A DNA stretch of 48,459 nt, taken from Acidobacteriaceae bacterium. Its GTDB lineage: Bacteria; Acidobacteriota; Terriglobia; Terriglobales; Acidobacteriaceae. Both the position numbers and the translations under genes were made by a program. The stretch is from NCBI GenBank assembly GCA_025356095.1, contig JANXUR010000081.1:1-48459 (forward strand). Reading direction: 5' to 3'. The notes beneath the pieces are model-generated. The model did no database searches. It worked only from the letters and a program-made list of their open reading frames with translations, and had not been told where the DNA came from. Below, in pieces: positions 40,810-48,459 of this stretch. Positions within the stretch are counted from its first letter, which is position 1; every line of letters starts with the position of its first letter.

Positions 40810-42189
40810 TTAGATTCCGACCGCTGTTTGTATGGCTAAGACAATCGCATCGGCCAGTGTGTGCATCTCGGCTTCGGATTCTGCCTCAATCATGACCCGC
40901 GCCAACGCCTCGGTGCCAGAGTAGCGGATCACGACGCGCCCACGCGCAAGCAACTGGGCCTCCGCTGCGTCTATCGCTTCGCGGACGGCAGGAATGTCGC
41001 GCAAGGGTGCTTTCTCCCGCACCCGCACATTCTTAATCACCTGGGGAAACACTTTCAAATCCACGACCAGCTCGGCCAGGGATTTGCCTGAGCGCACCAC
41101 TACATCCATCACGCGCAGCGCGGTGAAAAGGCCGTCGCCAGTAGTGGCTTCGCTGTCGCGGAAGAGGATATGGCCGGACTGCTCGCCGCCCAGAGTGGCG
41201 CCCGTCTTCTGCATCATTTCCAGCACATACTTGTCGCCAACGTCGGCGCGCAGCATCGCAATACCCGAGGTGCGCAGAGCGACTTCCAGTCCCATGTTAG
41301 ACATGGTGGTGGCGACGACTGTGTCGCCGGCAAGCCTTCCGCGATGGTGCATATCGCGCGCCGCCAGCAGCAGCACGCCGTCCCCGTTGATCACGTTGCC
41401 GCCAGCATCACAGAAGAGCGAGCGGTCGGCATCGCCGTCAAAGGTTGCTCCAAGGTCATAGTGCTCACCGCGCGCTGCCGCTGCTTGCATGGCATTGCCC
41501 AGCGTCTTGGGGTGCAGCGCGCCGCAGCCGTCATTGATATTTCGGCCATTGGGTGAGGCGTGCAGAATTGTTGCCGCCACGCCGCAGGCGTGGAATAACT
41601 CTGCGGCTTCTGCGGCGGCGGCACCGTTGGCGCAATCCACCAGAATGCGCAAGCCGCTCAAGTCTGCCGCCACCTGACTGCGCAGCCAAGCGATGTAGTC
41701 GTGGCGCAGCGAATCGTCTTCGACAATATCTGCCATGGATGTGCTGGCTGCTGCTGCGGTGCCGTTGGCGATCTGCGCAAAGATCTCGCGCTCAATTTCT
41801 AATTCTTCCGCATCGGGTAGCTTGTAGCCGGTGCCAGAGAATACCTTAATGCCGTTGTCAGTCCACGGATTGTGCGATGCAGAAAGCACGACGCCCGCAT
41901 CGAAGCCGCGAGTGCGCGCTAGAAATGCCACGCCGGGGGTGGTGATTACGCCCGCGCTACTCACTTCCGCGCCGCACGAGCGTAGGCCAGCCGCCAACGA
42001 TGCGGCGATCCAGCAAGAGGACTCGCGGGTGTCTTGGCCCAGAAGCACACGCGGCACGGGTCGCGAGCGTTGCAGGTCATGCGCCAGGGCGCGCCCAATG
42101 GCGAATACGGTGTCGCGGTTCAGGGGGAAGTCGCCGGCGACTCCGCGGATGCCGTCGGTGCCGAAAAGCTGTCGTTTGGTTTGCGTCAT
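40810..42189 (-). CDS. glmM: Phosphoglucosamine mutase
   Basis: GlmM interconverts glucosamine-6-phosphate and glucosamine-1-phosphate for peptidoglycan and lipid A synthesis. The 459-residue protein has FGTDGIRG at the start, the phospho-serine site VLSASHNP (S105), the metal loop FDGDADR, GGEQSGH and the phosphate-binding RYSGTEALARVM. ATG 42189 begins at the conserved MTQTKRQLFG; TTG 42216 is also in frame. In c-di-AMP bacteria GlmM binds CdaA and restrains it; the linked genes are just upstream. Confidence 0.97.
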   Translation of the reverse strand: MTQTKRQLFGTDGIRGVAGDFPLNRDTVFAIGRALAHDLQRSRPVPRVLLGQDTRESSCWIAASLAAGLRSCGAEVSSAGVITTPGVAFLARTRGFDAGVVLSASHNPWTDNGIKVFSGTGYKLPDAEELEIEREIFAQIANGTAAAASTSMADIVEDDSLRHDYIAWLRSQVAADLSGLRILVDCANGAAAAEAAELFHACGVAATILHASPNGRNINDGCGALHPKTLGNAMQAAAARGEHYDLGATFDGDADRSLFCDAGGNVINGDGVLLLAARDMHHRGRLAGDTVVATTMSNMGLEVALRTSGIAMLRADVGDKYVLEMMQKTGATLGGEQSGHILFRDSEATTGDGLFTALRVMDVVVRSGKSLAELVVDLKVFPQVIKNVRVREKAPLRDIPAVREAIDAAEAQLLARGRVVIRYSGTEALARVMIEAESEAEMHTLADAIVLAIQTAVGI

Positions 42190-42248
42190 GCGAATCAGAA
42201 ATTCTTTCGACTGCAAGTTCTGTGGTGTCTGCGCTCTGGCTTTTGCGC

Positions 42249-42968
42249 TTAGTGCCGCGCATGGGACACGCGAGGTTGTTTGGACTCTTCTTGCATCACG
42301 ACCGTGACGTGAATGGGTTGCGGGCTTGAAATTTGAACCAGCGGGTCGGCCACGTAGGCGCGAGTGACAAAAGATTCGAGCGCCATGGCGCCGCTCGCGT
42401 CAATCGGATCGGTGGAGGCGGCTTGCACTTCCGCAACTCGGCTTGCCGGGCCCGCGATGGTGACCCACGACGGGTCGGTAGTGACGCTGGCGATGTGCCG
42501 GTCAGAGGCAAAGGTGCCCACAACGTGCGGCCGCACCTCTACCCGCTTCACGGCGTGATGGTCGAGGCTGATGCGGTACTGCGCGGGCAGCACCTGCACC
42601 ACGTCAATCCCGGCGGGGAGTTGTACTTGCCCCGGTGCCAGCTCGTAGGTGTGCTCACCCGAAGGCGAACTGGCCAAGTCAAGTTCCACGTGAACCTCAC
42701 GCGGGCGGAGTTCGCGCATCTTGCTGGCCGGGCCGCGCAGCCGCAATTGGACCTCTGAAATCGTCTCCGAACTAATCTCCAGCCCATCGGGAATGCGATG
42801 CAATTCCAGGGGCACGTTCATGGTGATTTCGGCGCGAGGGTCATTTGCCACCGACCACCAGAAGGCGAAGGCCAGCAGCACGGCCACCAGCTTCAGCCAA
42901 AAATCGGCGAAGAAGACGCCGTAAAATCCGCGTCCCACCTTGCGTGCCCGAGTGCGGCGGGAACTCAT
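42249..42968 (-). CDS. cdaR: CdaR-like YbbR-domain protein
   Basis: A 239-residue protein with an N-terminal membrane anchor (about 20-42, FADFWLKLVAVLLAFAFWWSV) followed by two YbbR-like repeats (about 50-135 and 140-225; V.L.L.G.AS......V..DL). YbbR/CdaR proteins sit on the outer side of the membrane and modulate the diadenylate cyclase CdaA. The ATG overlaps the cdaA stop by four bases (ATGA), so they are coupled. Firmicute CdaR usually has four repeats; this one is shorter. Confidence 0.9.
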   Translation of the reverse strand: MSSRRTRARKVGRGFYGVFFADFWLKLVAVLLAFAFWWSVANDPRAEITMNVPLELHRIPDGLEISSETISEVQLRLRGPASKMRELRPREVHVELDLASSPSGEHTYELAPGQVQLPAGIDVVQVLPAQYRISLDHHAVKRVEVRPHVVGTFASDRHIASVTTDPSWVTIAGPASRVAEVQAASTDPIDASGAMALESFVTRAYVADPLVQISSPQPIHVTVVMQEESKQPRVSHARH

Positions 42969-43876
42969 ACGCGGCCCTCGTGATGACGCTCGCCCGCTGC
43001 GGCCAGAGGAGTTGCGCTTTCTGGGCTCACGTTCATCGAAGGCACGTAGCGAGGTACCAGTTGGGCCAGGCGCTGCTGCAGTTGCGCCGTAGAGAGTTGA
43101 CGCTCCAGTTGGCCGCCGTGGGCCAAGCTGATCCAGCCAGTCTCTTCGGAAACAATCACCACTACCGCGTCCGTTTCTTCGGTCAGGCCGATGCCTGCAC
43201 GATGGCGCGACCCCAATTCTTTGGCAAGCGCTGGCTTGGTAGAAAGGGGAAGAAAGCAAGCTGCAGCGGCGATGCGGTCGCCCTGAATGATGGCTGCACC
43301 ATCATGCAACGGCGCCACCCGCTGAAAAATGGTAACCAGCAAGTCGTAGGAGATCAGCGCGTTCAGAGGCACGCCGCTTTCCAAGTAGGTGCGCAAGCCG
43401 ACTTCGCGCTCAATTGCGATGAGCGCACCGATTCTTTCTTCTGCAAAGCGTGCCGCAGCCAGAACAATGTCGTCATAGACGTCCGGTGCGGTGCCCATGG
43501 AGCGGTTGAAGCTCAAAATGCGACCTAGCTTTACCAGACCTTGACGAATTTCGTACTGAAAGATCACGATCATCGCAAACATGGCGTAGGGCAATATCGC
43601 CCCCAAAAGCCAATTCAGTGTGCTGAGTCCGGCAAAGCGCGAGCCGTAGAAAATCGCAGCCAGAATGCCAACACCCACCAGCATGGGCTGGCCTCGGGTG
43701 CCGCGAATCAGCACCAGAAAGCCATAGATCAGCAGCGCCACCAGCACGATGTCAATCACTGACAGGAGCGACATTTGCGGGAGATGGCCTAGCAGACTGG
43801 GCGGGTTGGGCAAACTTGGCAAGTGGGTCCTTTCGCGGAGTGCCCGCAATGGCGGGAAGCAAACGGGTTCTTTCAT
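42965..43876 (-). CDS. cdaA: Membrane diadenylate cyclase CdaA
   Basis: CdaA makes cyclic di-AMP from two ATP. Three membrane segments (about 38-58, 66-82, 92-108) precede the DAC/DisA-N domain, whose catalytic motifs are D192-G193-A194 (LHDGAAI) and R224-H225-R226 (GSRHRAGIG). ATG 43876 gives 303 residues, but the first 34 are Pro/Leu-rich and unlike the family; ATG 43774 (MSLLSVIDIV) may be the real start. Neither has a good ribosome binding site. The order cdaA-cdaR-glmM is the one known from Firmicutes and controls osmotic and cell-wall state. Confidence 0.95.
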   Translation of the reverse strand: MKEPVCFPPLRALRERTHLPSLPNPPSLLGHLPQMSLLSVIDIVLVALLIYGFLVLIRGTRGQPMLVGVGILAAIFYGSRFAGLSTLNWLLGAILPYAMFAMIVIFQYEIRQGLVKLGRILSFNRSMGTAPDVYDDIVLAAARFAEERIGALIAIEREVGLRTYLESGVPLNALISYDLLVTIFQRVAPLHDGAAIIQGDRIAAAACFLPLSTKPALAKELGSRHRAGIGLTEETDAVVVIVSEETGWISLAHGGQLERQLSTAQLQQRLAQLVPRYVPSMNVSPESATPLAAAGERHHEGRV

Positions 43877-44033
43877 TCTAATGCACTGGCGCGGCGCGGA
43901 GGAGGGCTGTGCCGGTGTGCAACTGTTGCCGCACCTCGCTCAGTGGAGGGTTGACGGCGCTTTCGGCAAGCCGCCGGGTAAGATGGAAGGGCGACCTCCG
44001 AGGCAACTCGGACAAAAGACCAAGGCTTTCCGT

Positions 44034-45083
44034 ATGACGCAGGAAGATCAAAACGCGAGTGTTGCAGGCAAGGTGGCTGTTCTAACCGCCGCTGCTGAGC
44101 CTAATCTGCCGGCATGGCTGCGCGAGTTATATCCGTTCGTGACGCGCACGGCGATCCTTGGCTCGGATGCGAACGCACGGCGCATGAGCTTCGTGGAACT
44201 CGGCTCGCCGCTGGCACCGCCGGTGGTACTGCTGCATGGCAATCCGACGTGGTCATTTCTGTGGCGGAGTCTATTACCGCGTCTGGCCGAGCGCTATCGT
44301 GTGATTGCGCCGGACTGGATCGGCTTTGGGCTATCTGACAAGCCTACGGACGCCGCATACCACAGCATGGCGCAGCACTCTGCGGATTTGGCGGCGCTGT
44401 TGGCGGCGCTTGAAGCAGAGAACTCGGCGTTTCGCGCGCAAAAAATCATGCTGGTGATGCACGATTGGGGTGGCCCCATCGGCCTCGACTATGCCGCACG
44501 CCATCCGCAGCGCATCCGCAAGCTGGTGCTGGCAAATAGCTGGCTCACCCCGTCGCCGGTTGCCGGGCAAATCCGCTTGAAGCCCGCGCAGCGATTGGGC
44601 ATCGGCGGCCCGCTGGCTCGCTGGATGGATGGTGCGCTGAATCTGGCCATTCCCGCCGTCGTCAGCAGCACGGGCACCCAGGCGCTGCCCGCGAATGTGG
44701 TGGACGCATATAAATTTCCGTTTGAAGCGAAGCAAAGCAAGCCTCGCACCGCCCCCCGCGCCTTCTTCCTTATGACCGATGCGTGTGAGAAGGGCTGGTG
44801 TGGCAATGGCCGTCCCGCCGAGCAAAGCGAGATAAGCAATCCATTCAACGTGGTGGGCCTGACCGCGGTGAGCGCACCCGCTGAAATCCTTTGGGGAGGC
44901 AAAGACGCGCTCAGCGGCAAGCTCGCCGCCATGACCCTGCACCGCGGCCTGCCCGGTGCCCGCGAACCTCTGTGCCTCGACTACCACGGCCACATGCTGC
45001 CGGAAGAAACACCCGAGGCGCTGCTGACCCGCATTTACGAAGAGCCCGCCAAGCCGCAGCCCGTGTTACGGATTCTGCTGTAG
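44034..45083 (+). CDS. Haloalkane dehalogenase-like alpha/beta hydrolase
   Basis: A 349-residue hydrolase of the HLD/epoxide-hydrolase branch. The nucleophile is Asp: D144 in VMHDWGGPIG. N70 and W145 (HGNPTW, HDWG) are where halide-stabilising residues lie. The acid is D291 (GGKDAL) and the base is H320 (HGHMLPEE). Such enzymes replace a halogen on an alkane with hydroxyl, although members lacking the exact cap residues may act on other substrates. ATG 44034 is placed before the first conserved residues; an earlier frame, open to 43749, overlaps cdaA. Cap residues 165-255 are not clearly classified. Confidence 0.82.
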   Translation: MTQEDQNASVAGKVAVLTAAAEPNLPAWLRELYPFVTRTAILGSDANARRMSFVELGSPLAPPVVLLHGNPTWSFLWRSLLPRLAERYRVIAPDWIGFGLSDKPTDAAYHSMAQHSADLAALLAALEAENSAFRAQKIMLVMHDWGGPIGLDYAARHPQRIRKLVLANSWLTPSPVAGQIRLKPAQRLGIGGPLARWMDGALNLAIPAVVSSTGTQALPANVVDAYKFPFEAKQSKPRTAPRAFFLMTDACEKGWCGNGRPAEQSEISNPFNVVGLTAVSAPAEILWGGKDALSGKLAAMTLHRGLPGAREPLCLDYHGHMLPEETPEALLTRIYEEPAKPQPVLRILL

Positions 45084-45125
45084 TAGGCCAAAGTGTGCGA
45101 AGGGGCAGCGGGTTGCACCGGCTGG

Positions 45126-45170
45126 GCGGGTTGACCGGGTTGAACGGGTTGAACGGGTTGAACGGGGTGA
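45126..45170. repeat. 9-bp tandem repeat (5 units) at the lpxK 3' end
   Basis: CGGGTTGAC, CGGGTTGAA three times and CGGGGTGAA run without gaps, five bases from the lpxK stop. They lie between convergent genes, where termination could be affected. Confidence 0.9.
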
Positions 45171-45174
45171 AAAA

Positions 45175-46200
45175 TTACAGGTGCCCCGCCACAGGTACTC
45201 GCCTACCCCGCTCGGTCAACGTTCGCAGCAGTTGCTCCACGCACTCGTCCGCTAGCAGCAGTTCCACCTGCAAGCGCGCCACCCACAGTGGATGCAACTC
45301 CGCCGCCAGCTTGCCCAAATTCACTAAATCCTTTTCCGTGGTCACAAACCCATCCGCCGCATTCGCCAACCGCTTCAACTCAGCCACGTCGCTCGCAGCA
45401 TAGCGGTGATGGTCCGCAAACGCGCGCTCGGCGACGGGCCTCATGCCCAACCCATGAATCTGCTGGAAAAACGCATTGGGGCGTGCGACACCACAAAATG
45501 CCACAGGCTGCAAAAGCGCCAATGCAGGTTCCTCCGCGCTGGCATTGGTGGAGTTGACCGGTTCCAGTACGAGCGCACGCTTTGTCTGCCACACCCACTT
45601 CGGAATTGCGGGAAAGCGTGTGAAGTCGGTCGTCGCATCGCCCACCACGGTATCGGCGCGTGCCAGCGCAGTCAACGGCTCACGCAACCGCCCTGCGGGC
45701 AGCAGCCGCTCCTGCGCATCGCCCTCGCGCACCAGCACAATGTCAAAATCCCGCGCCAGTTGCCGATGCTGAAAGCCATCATCCAGCAGATGCAGCCGCA
45801 CCCCATATTGGGATTCGGCGAACTGGCCTGCTGCCAAACGATCTTCGCCCACAATCACTGGAATCCCCAGCGAACTTAACCGCTGTGCCATGAGCAGTGG
45901 CTCGTCGCCAAATTCAGCCACCGTGCCCTTGGGATGTACCGCAAACACCCCGCGCGTTTTGCGGCGGTAGCCGCGCGAGAGCACATCTACTGCAATGCCC
46001 CGTGCGTGCAACAGCCCGGCCAGCAGCATCACAAACGGCGTCTTGCCAGTGCCTCCGGCGGAAACGTTGCCCACACTCACCACCGGCCCCTGCAAGCGCC
46101 GTGCCGGACGAGTACCCGAGTCGAACTGCGCATTCTTTGCTTCCACTACCGCGCCATACAGGCGGGAAAGCGGCGCAGCCCAGCGGCCCAGCGGCCTCAT
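45175..46200 (-). CDS. lpxK: Tetraacyldisaccharide 4'-kinase
   Basis: LpxK phosphorylates the lipid A precursor at the 4' position on the inner face of the membrane. The 341-residue protein has the membrane-associated N-terminus and the P-loop GNVSAGGTGKTP (44-55), then LSRGYRRK, GDEPLL, LLDDGFQHRQLARDFDIVLV and the C-terminal TTEKDLVNL. It overlaps waaA by four bases (ATGA) and so is coupled to it. The organism therefore makes a phosphorylated, Kdo-bearing lipid A. Confidence 0.96.
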   Translation of the reverse strand: MRPLGRWAAPLSRLYGAVVEAKNAQFDSGTRPARRLQGPVVSVGNVSAGGTGKTPFVMLLAGLLHARGIAVDVLSRGYRRKTRGVFAVHPKGTVAEFGDEPLLMAQRLSSLGIPVIVGEDRLAAGQFAESQYGVRLHLLDDGFQHRQLARDFDIVLVREGDAQERLLPAGRLREPLTALARADTVVGDATTDFTRFPAIPKWVWQTKRALVLEPVNSTNASAEEPALALLQPVAFCGVARPNAFFQQIHGLGMRPVAERAFADHHRYAASDVAELKRLANAADGFVTTEKDLVNLGKLAAELHPLWVARLQVELLLADECVEQLLRTLTERGRRVPVAGHL

Positions 46201-47567
46201 GCGCGCACCCGCGCTTCTGTTGCCTCAGCCTCTGCCGGAGCGGCCAACTCTTCCAGCGCCGCCAGTGTGCGTTCGGAGGCGCCCCGCTGCTGTTGTAGTA
46301 CCTGCTGGCCGCGCTCGCCCAGTGCGGCAAGTTCCGGATCGCGCAACATTCGCAGCCAGGTTGCCGCAACTACCGTCCCCGCTTGCAAGCTGTCGTCGCC
46401 ATCGAGCGCCGCTTCGCGCATCACTTCCACGGCGCGATCCAGCTCAAACAGCCGCATCATGTCGCGAAAATTTTCTGTATGCGGCCCCACCACAATGGGC
46501 ACCGCGAAGTGCGCAGGCTCCAAGATGTTGTGCCCCCCGCGCGCCACCAGACTGCCTCCCACAAATGCCACCTTCGCCAGCGCGTACACCGGCGCCAATT
46601 CCCCAATCGAATCCAGCAGCAACACTCCGCCGGATAAGGCTGCGTCAGGATGCAACTGCGACCTCCGCCACCAGCGCAGCCCACTGGCCTGCAGCATTGC
46701 CGCCACTTCGCCAAAGCGTTCTGGATGCCGCGGTGCCAGCACCATCACCGCCGCCGGAAGTTCACGCAGTAACTCCGCGAAGGCGGCCAGCAGAACCACC
46801 TCTTCACTTGCAATCTTCGCGCCCGCAGGCGCTGCCGTGGTGCTGCCACATACCAGCACCGGCCCAGCTTTCGCTGTACAAAACCGCGCGTGCAGTTCGT
46901 CCGCAAGTGCGCTCGCTTGCGGAGGCCGTGCGTCGAATTTCAAATTCCCGCTGACTCGGACTCGCGCGCTGGCCACGCCAACCTTCTGCAGCCGCGCGGC
47001 ATCGGTGGCGCTCTGCGCCAGAAACACATCCACATTCGCCAACACGGGAGCCAGCCACCTTCGCCATCGCAGATATCCCGGCAACGAGCGATCTGAAATT
47101 CGCGCATTCACCACCGCAACCCGGGCTCCGCTACGCCGTGCCAGCCGCAAAAAGTTCGGCCAAAACTCCGTCTCCGCCATCACCACCAAATCAGGCCGGA
47201 TGCAGCGCAGCCAAGGCCCAATCGCAAAGCCAAAATCCAGCGGAAAGTAGAACACCCGTTTTTCGCCAAAACGCTCTCGCGCCAGTTTCTGTCCGGCTGC
47301 CGTGGTGGTGGAAATATATACTGCCCACTCAGGATGCCGCGCCCGCCACAGTTCCACCATCCCCGCGACGGCTAGTACCTCACCCACCGAAACCGCATGC
47401 ACCCACATAGCTTGAGCGGCATCACGCTGCACCCGCGCGGGCACCCACCCCAGCCGCTCGCCCAGCCCGGCGCGATACTTGCCCACGCTGACCATCTTCC
47501 ACAGCCAGTAGGGCAGGCTCAGCAGCAGGCCTGCCGCCAGCAGCGCGTTGTATGCAAGGTAGAGCAC
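46197..47567 (-). CDS. waaA: 3-deoxy-D-manno-octulosonic acid transferase
   Basis: WaaA (KdtA) adds Kdo to lipid A precursors. The 456-residue GT30 protein begins with a membrane-anchor helix (residues 1-25), then has HAVSVGE with the catalytic base E63, MAETEFWPN, VNARISDRS and the C-terminal donor-binding GGHNILEPA. The segment at GSTTAAPAGAKIASEEVVLL is longer than the usual GST..GEE by several residues. The start is GTG 47567. It is followed by lpxK on the same message. Whether it adds one, two or more Kdo units cannot be told. Confidence 0.95.
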   Translation of the reverse strand: MLYLAYNALLAAGLLLSLPYWLWKMVSVGKYRAGLGERLGWVPARVQRDAAQAMWVHAVSVGEVLAVAGMVELWRARHPEWAVYISTTTAAGQKLARERFGEKRVFYFPLDFGFAIGPWLRCIRPDLVVMAETEFWPNFLRLARRSGARVAVVNARISDRSLPGYLRWRRWLAPVLANVDVFLAQSATDAARLQKVGVASARVRVSGNLKFDARPPQASALADELHARFCTAKAGPVLVCGSTTAAPAGAKIASEEVVLLAAFAELLRELPAAVMVLAPRHPERFGEVAAMLQASGLRWWRRSQLHPDAALSGGVLLLDSIGELAPVYALAKVAFVGGSLVARGGHNILEPAHFAVPIVVGPHTENFRDMMRLFELDRAVEVMREAALDGDDSLQAGTVVAATWLRMLRDPELAALGERGQQVLQQQRGASERTLAALEELAAPAEAEATEARVRA

Positions 47568-47742
47568 TGGTTGGATATTCTACTGACCACGAGGCGCATT
47601 CCGCGCATCCAACTCTGTAAGTCCGGTGGAACGCCAGGTGGAACGTCGGTGTAACGCTGGTGGAACATCGCGGGTGCCAGCGTCGCAGGGCAATGACTTT
47701 CCAAGGCCGGGAGTGCCAAGGCCATCGCGCCACTATACTTTT

Positions 47743-47781
47743 AATTGCCCATTTTAATTGCTCATTTTAGTTGCCCATTTT
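47743..47781. repeat. 13-bp tandem repeat (3 units) upstream of the last gene
   Basis: AATTGCCCATTTT, AATTGCTCATTTT and AGTTGCCCATTTT run in tandem, AT-rich in GC-rich DNA, six bases before the ribosome binding site of the 47802 gene. They could space promoter elements or the leader. Confidence 0.9.
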
Positions 47782-47801
47782 GCTGCGGAGGTATTCGAGC
47801 T

Positions 47802-48458
47802 TTGACTGGCACATTTTCTATCCATCGCGGGTGGTCTTCTTCGCGTATCGCCGCGATCGCTCTATTTGCAATTGCTCTGGCCGCTGCCTCCGCTGCCTTT
47901 GCCCGCAAAGAGTTTGCCATGCCCGCCGTGCAGCCTGCTGCCACCTACGCCGCGCATGAGGCCCACACCGACGAAAAAGTCACCGTAGCCATCGAGCCTT
48001 ACAACGCCCCGCCCCTGAGTGACATTTTCACCATCAAGTGGGCCGACCACGATATGCTCCCCATCCTGGTCGTCATCACCAACGATGGTGACCAGCCGGT
48101 CACCGTCAGCAGCCTTCAGGTGCAATTCATCACCGGGGCGCGCGAGAAGCTTGCCGTCGCCACCAGTGACGACATCTACCGCCGCCTTTCCAGCCCCAAA
48201 GACCCGCAGCGTAAGCTGCCGATTCCGCTGCCCACGGGCCGCGCCAAAGGCAGCGTGAACCACGACCAATTAGACGAAATGGATCGCTCGCAGTTCGCCG
48301 CCCGCGTCGTAGAACCCCATACCACCCGCGCTGGCTTCTTCTTTTTCGATATACGTGACGTGGAACATCCACTCGCAGGCGCACGAGTGGACATCACCGG
48401 CCTGAAAGACTCTCATGGCCATGAACTGTTTTACTTTGACATCCCGGCAGGCAAGTAG
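47802..48458 (+). CDS. Secreted protein of unknown function
   Basis: A 218-residue protein with a signal peptide (hydrophobic residues about 16-35, ending AAFA), then an acidic, beta-rich mature part containing IFTIKWADHDMLPILVVITNDGDQPVTVSSLQVQFI (an immunoglobulin-like or copper-fold type of strand pattern). It ends ELFYFDIPAGK. I do not recognise a family. TTG 47802 is chosen because GGAGG lies ten bases before it; a TTG at 47745 within the repeat array is also in frame. The gene is complete just before the window ends. Confidence 0.75.
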   Translation: MTGTFSIHRGWSSSRIAAIALFAIALAAASAAFARKEFAMPAVQPAATYAAHEAHTDEKVTVAIEPYNAPPLSDIFTIKWADHDMLPILVVITNDGDQPVTVSSLQVQFITGAREKLAVATSDDIYRRLSSPKDPQRKLPIPLPTGRAKGSVNHDQLDEMDRSQFAARVVEPHTTRAGFFFFDIRDVEHPLAGARVDITGLKDSHGHELFYFDIPAGK

Positions 48459-48459
48459 A

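Noticed and set aside
42684-42702. GTTCCACGTGAAC, a parS-like word in cdaR.
   Set aside because: It lacks the outer TG...CA symmetry, sits in coding sequence and is far from parAB.
45934-47250. A 438-codon plus-strand frame opposite lpxK and waaA.
   Set aside because: Ser/Ala/Arg-rich, no domain; complement of two coupled genes with clear motifs.

Overview
This is a GC-rich chromosomal segment that I read as coming from an acidobacterium (Acidobacteriota). The assignment is an inference from three things. Single-copy Gram-negative envelope genes (waaA, lpxK, a TonB-dependent receptor) sit beside a cdaA-cdaR-glmM c-di-AMP cluster. There are several small secreted proteins of a kind I associate with that phylum. 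parS is of the TGTTCCACGTGGAACA type. I see no rRNA, tRNA, CRISPR array or insertion sequence, so most of the window is ordinary chromosome with small accessory patches.

Layout. Positions 1-2240 (minus strand) hold a secreted protein with three TonB-C-like domains, cut by the left edge, then a vapBC toxin-antitoxin pair, then a monooxygenase-like gene broken by one in-frame TAG. Positions 2455-6472 carry a deoxynucleoside kinase, a nucleoside-deoxyribosyltransferase-like protein, panB, panC and a 3-methyladenine DNA glycosylase. Positions 6655-12636 are accessory in character: a glycine-zipper secreted protein, a lower-GC HNH-type gene behind an RNase HI gene, an orphan peptide-transport ATPase, two proteins of unknown function facing each other over a strong bidirectional terminator, and a membrane-anchored M23 peptidase. 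Positions 13062-17444 are the chromosome-maintenance block thiL-rsmG-[two parS sites]-parA-parB, facing hemL.

Positions 19190-26650 hold a small secreted protein, an OprB-like porin, a DDAH-like hydrolase, a lipoprotein cytochrome c, an aldose-epimerase-like protein, folP, a secreted alpha/beta hydrolase and dtd. Positions 26802-32054 hold a tandem amidohydrolase pair (one active-looking, one lacking metal ligands), acpP-fabF and a DUF374 acyltransferase. A cobalamin riboswitch precedes a BtuB-like receptor at 32215-34761. Then follow a class II aldolase divergent from queA, cysteine dioxygenase and polA. The minus-strand operon cdaA-cdaR-glmM, with a small membrane protein gene downstream, occupies 40527-43876. 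A haloalkane-dehalogenase-like gene, the minus-strand pair waaA-lpxK and a secreted protein end the window.

The most distinctive features are the wholly palindromic parS beside parAB, the clean nonsense interruption at 1995-1997, the degenerate amidohydrolase partner, and an unusual density of unrelated short tandem repeats (8-22 bp units) in gaps and at gene ends. I did not find a convincing new multi-gene defence or mobile system. The nearest candidates are the HNH/RNase H pair and the repeat loci. Non-ATG starts are frequent: the best-supported are TTG for folP, fabF and the last gene, with GTG inferred for thiL, rsmG, polA, waaA and others.
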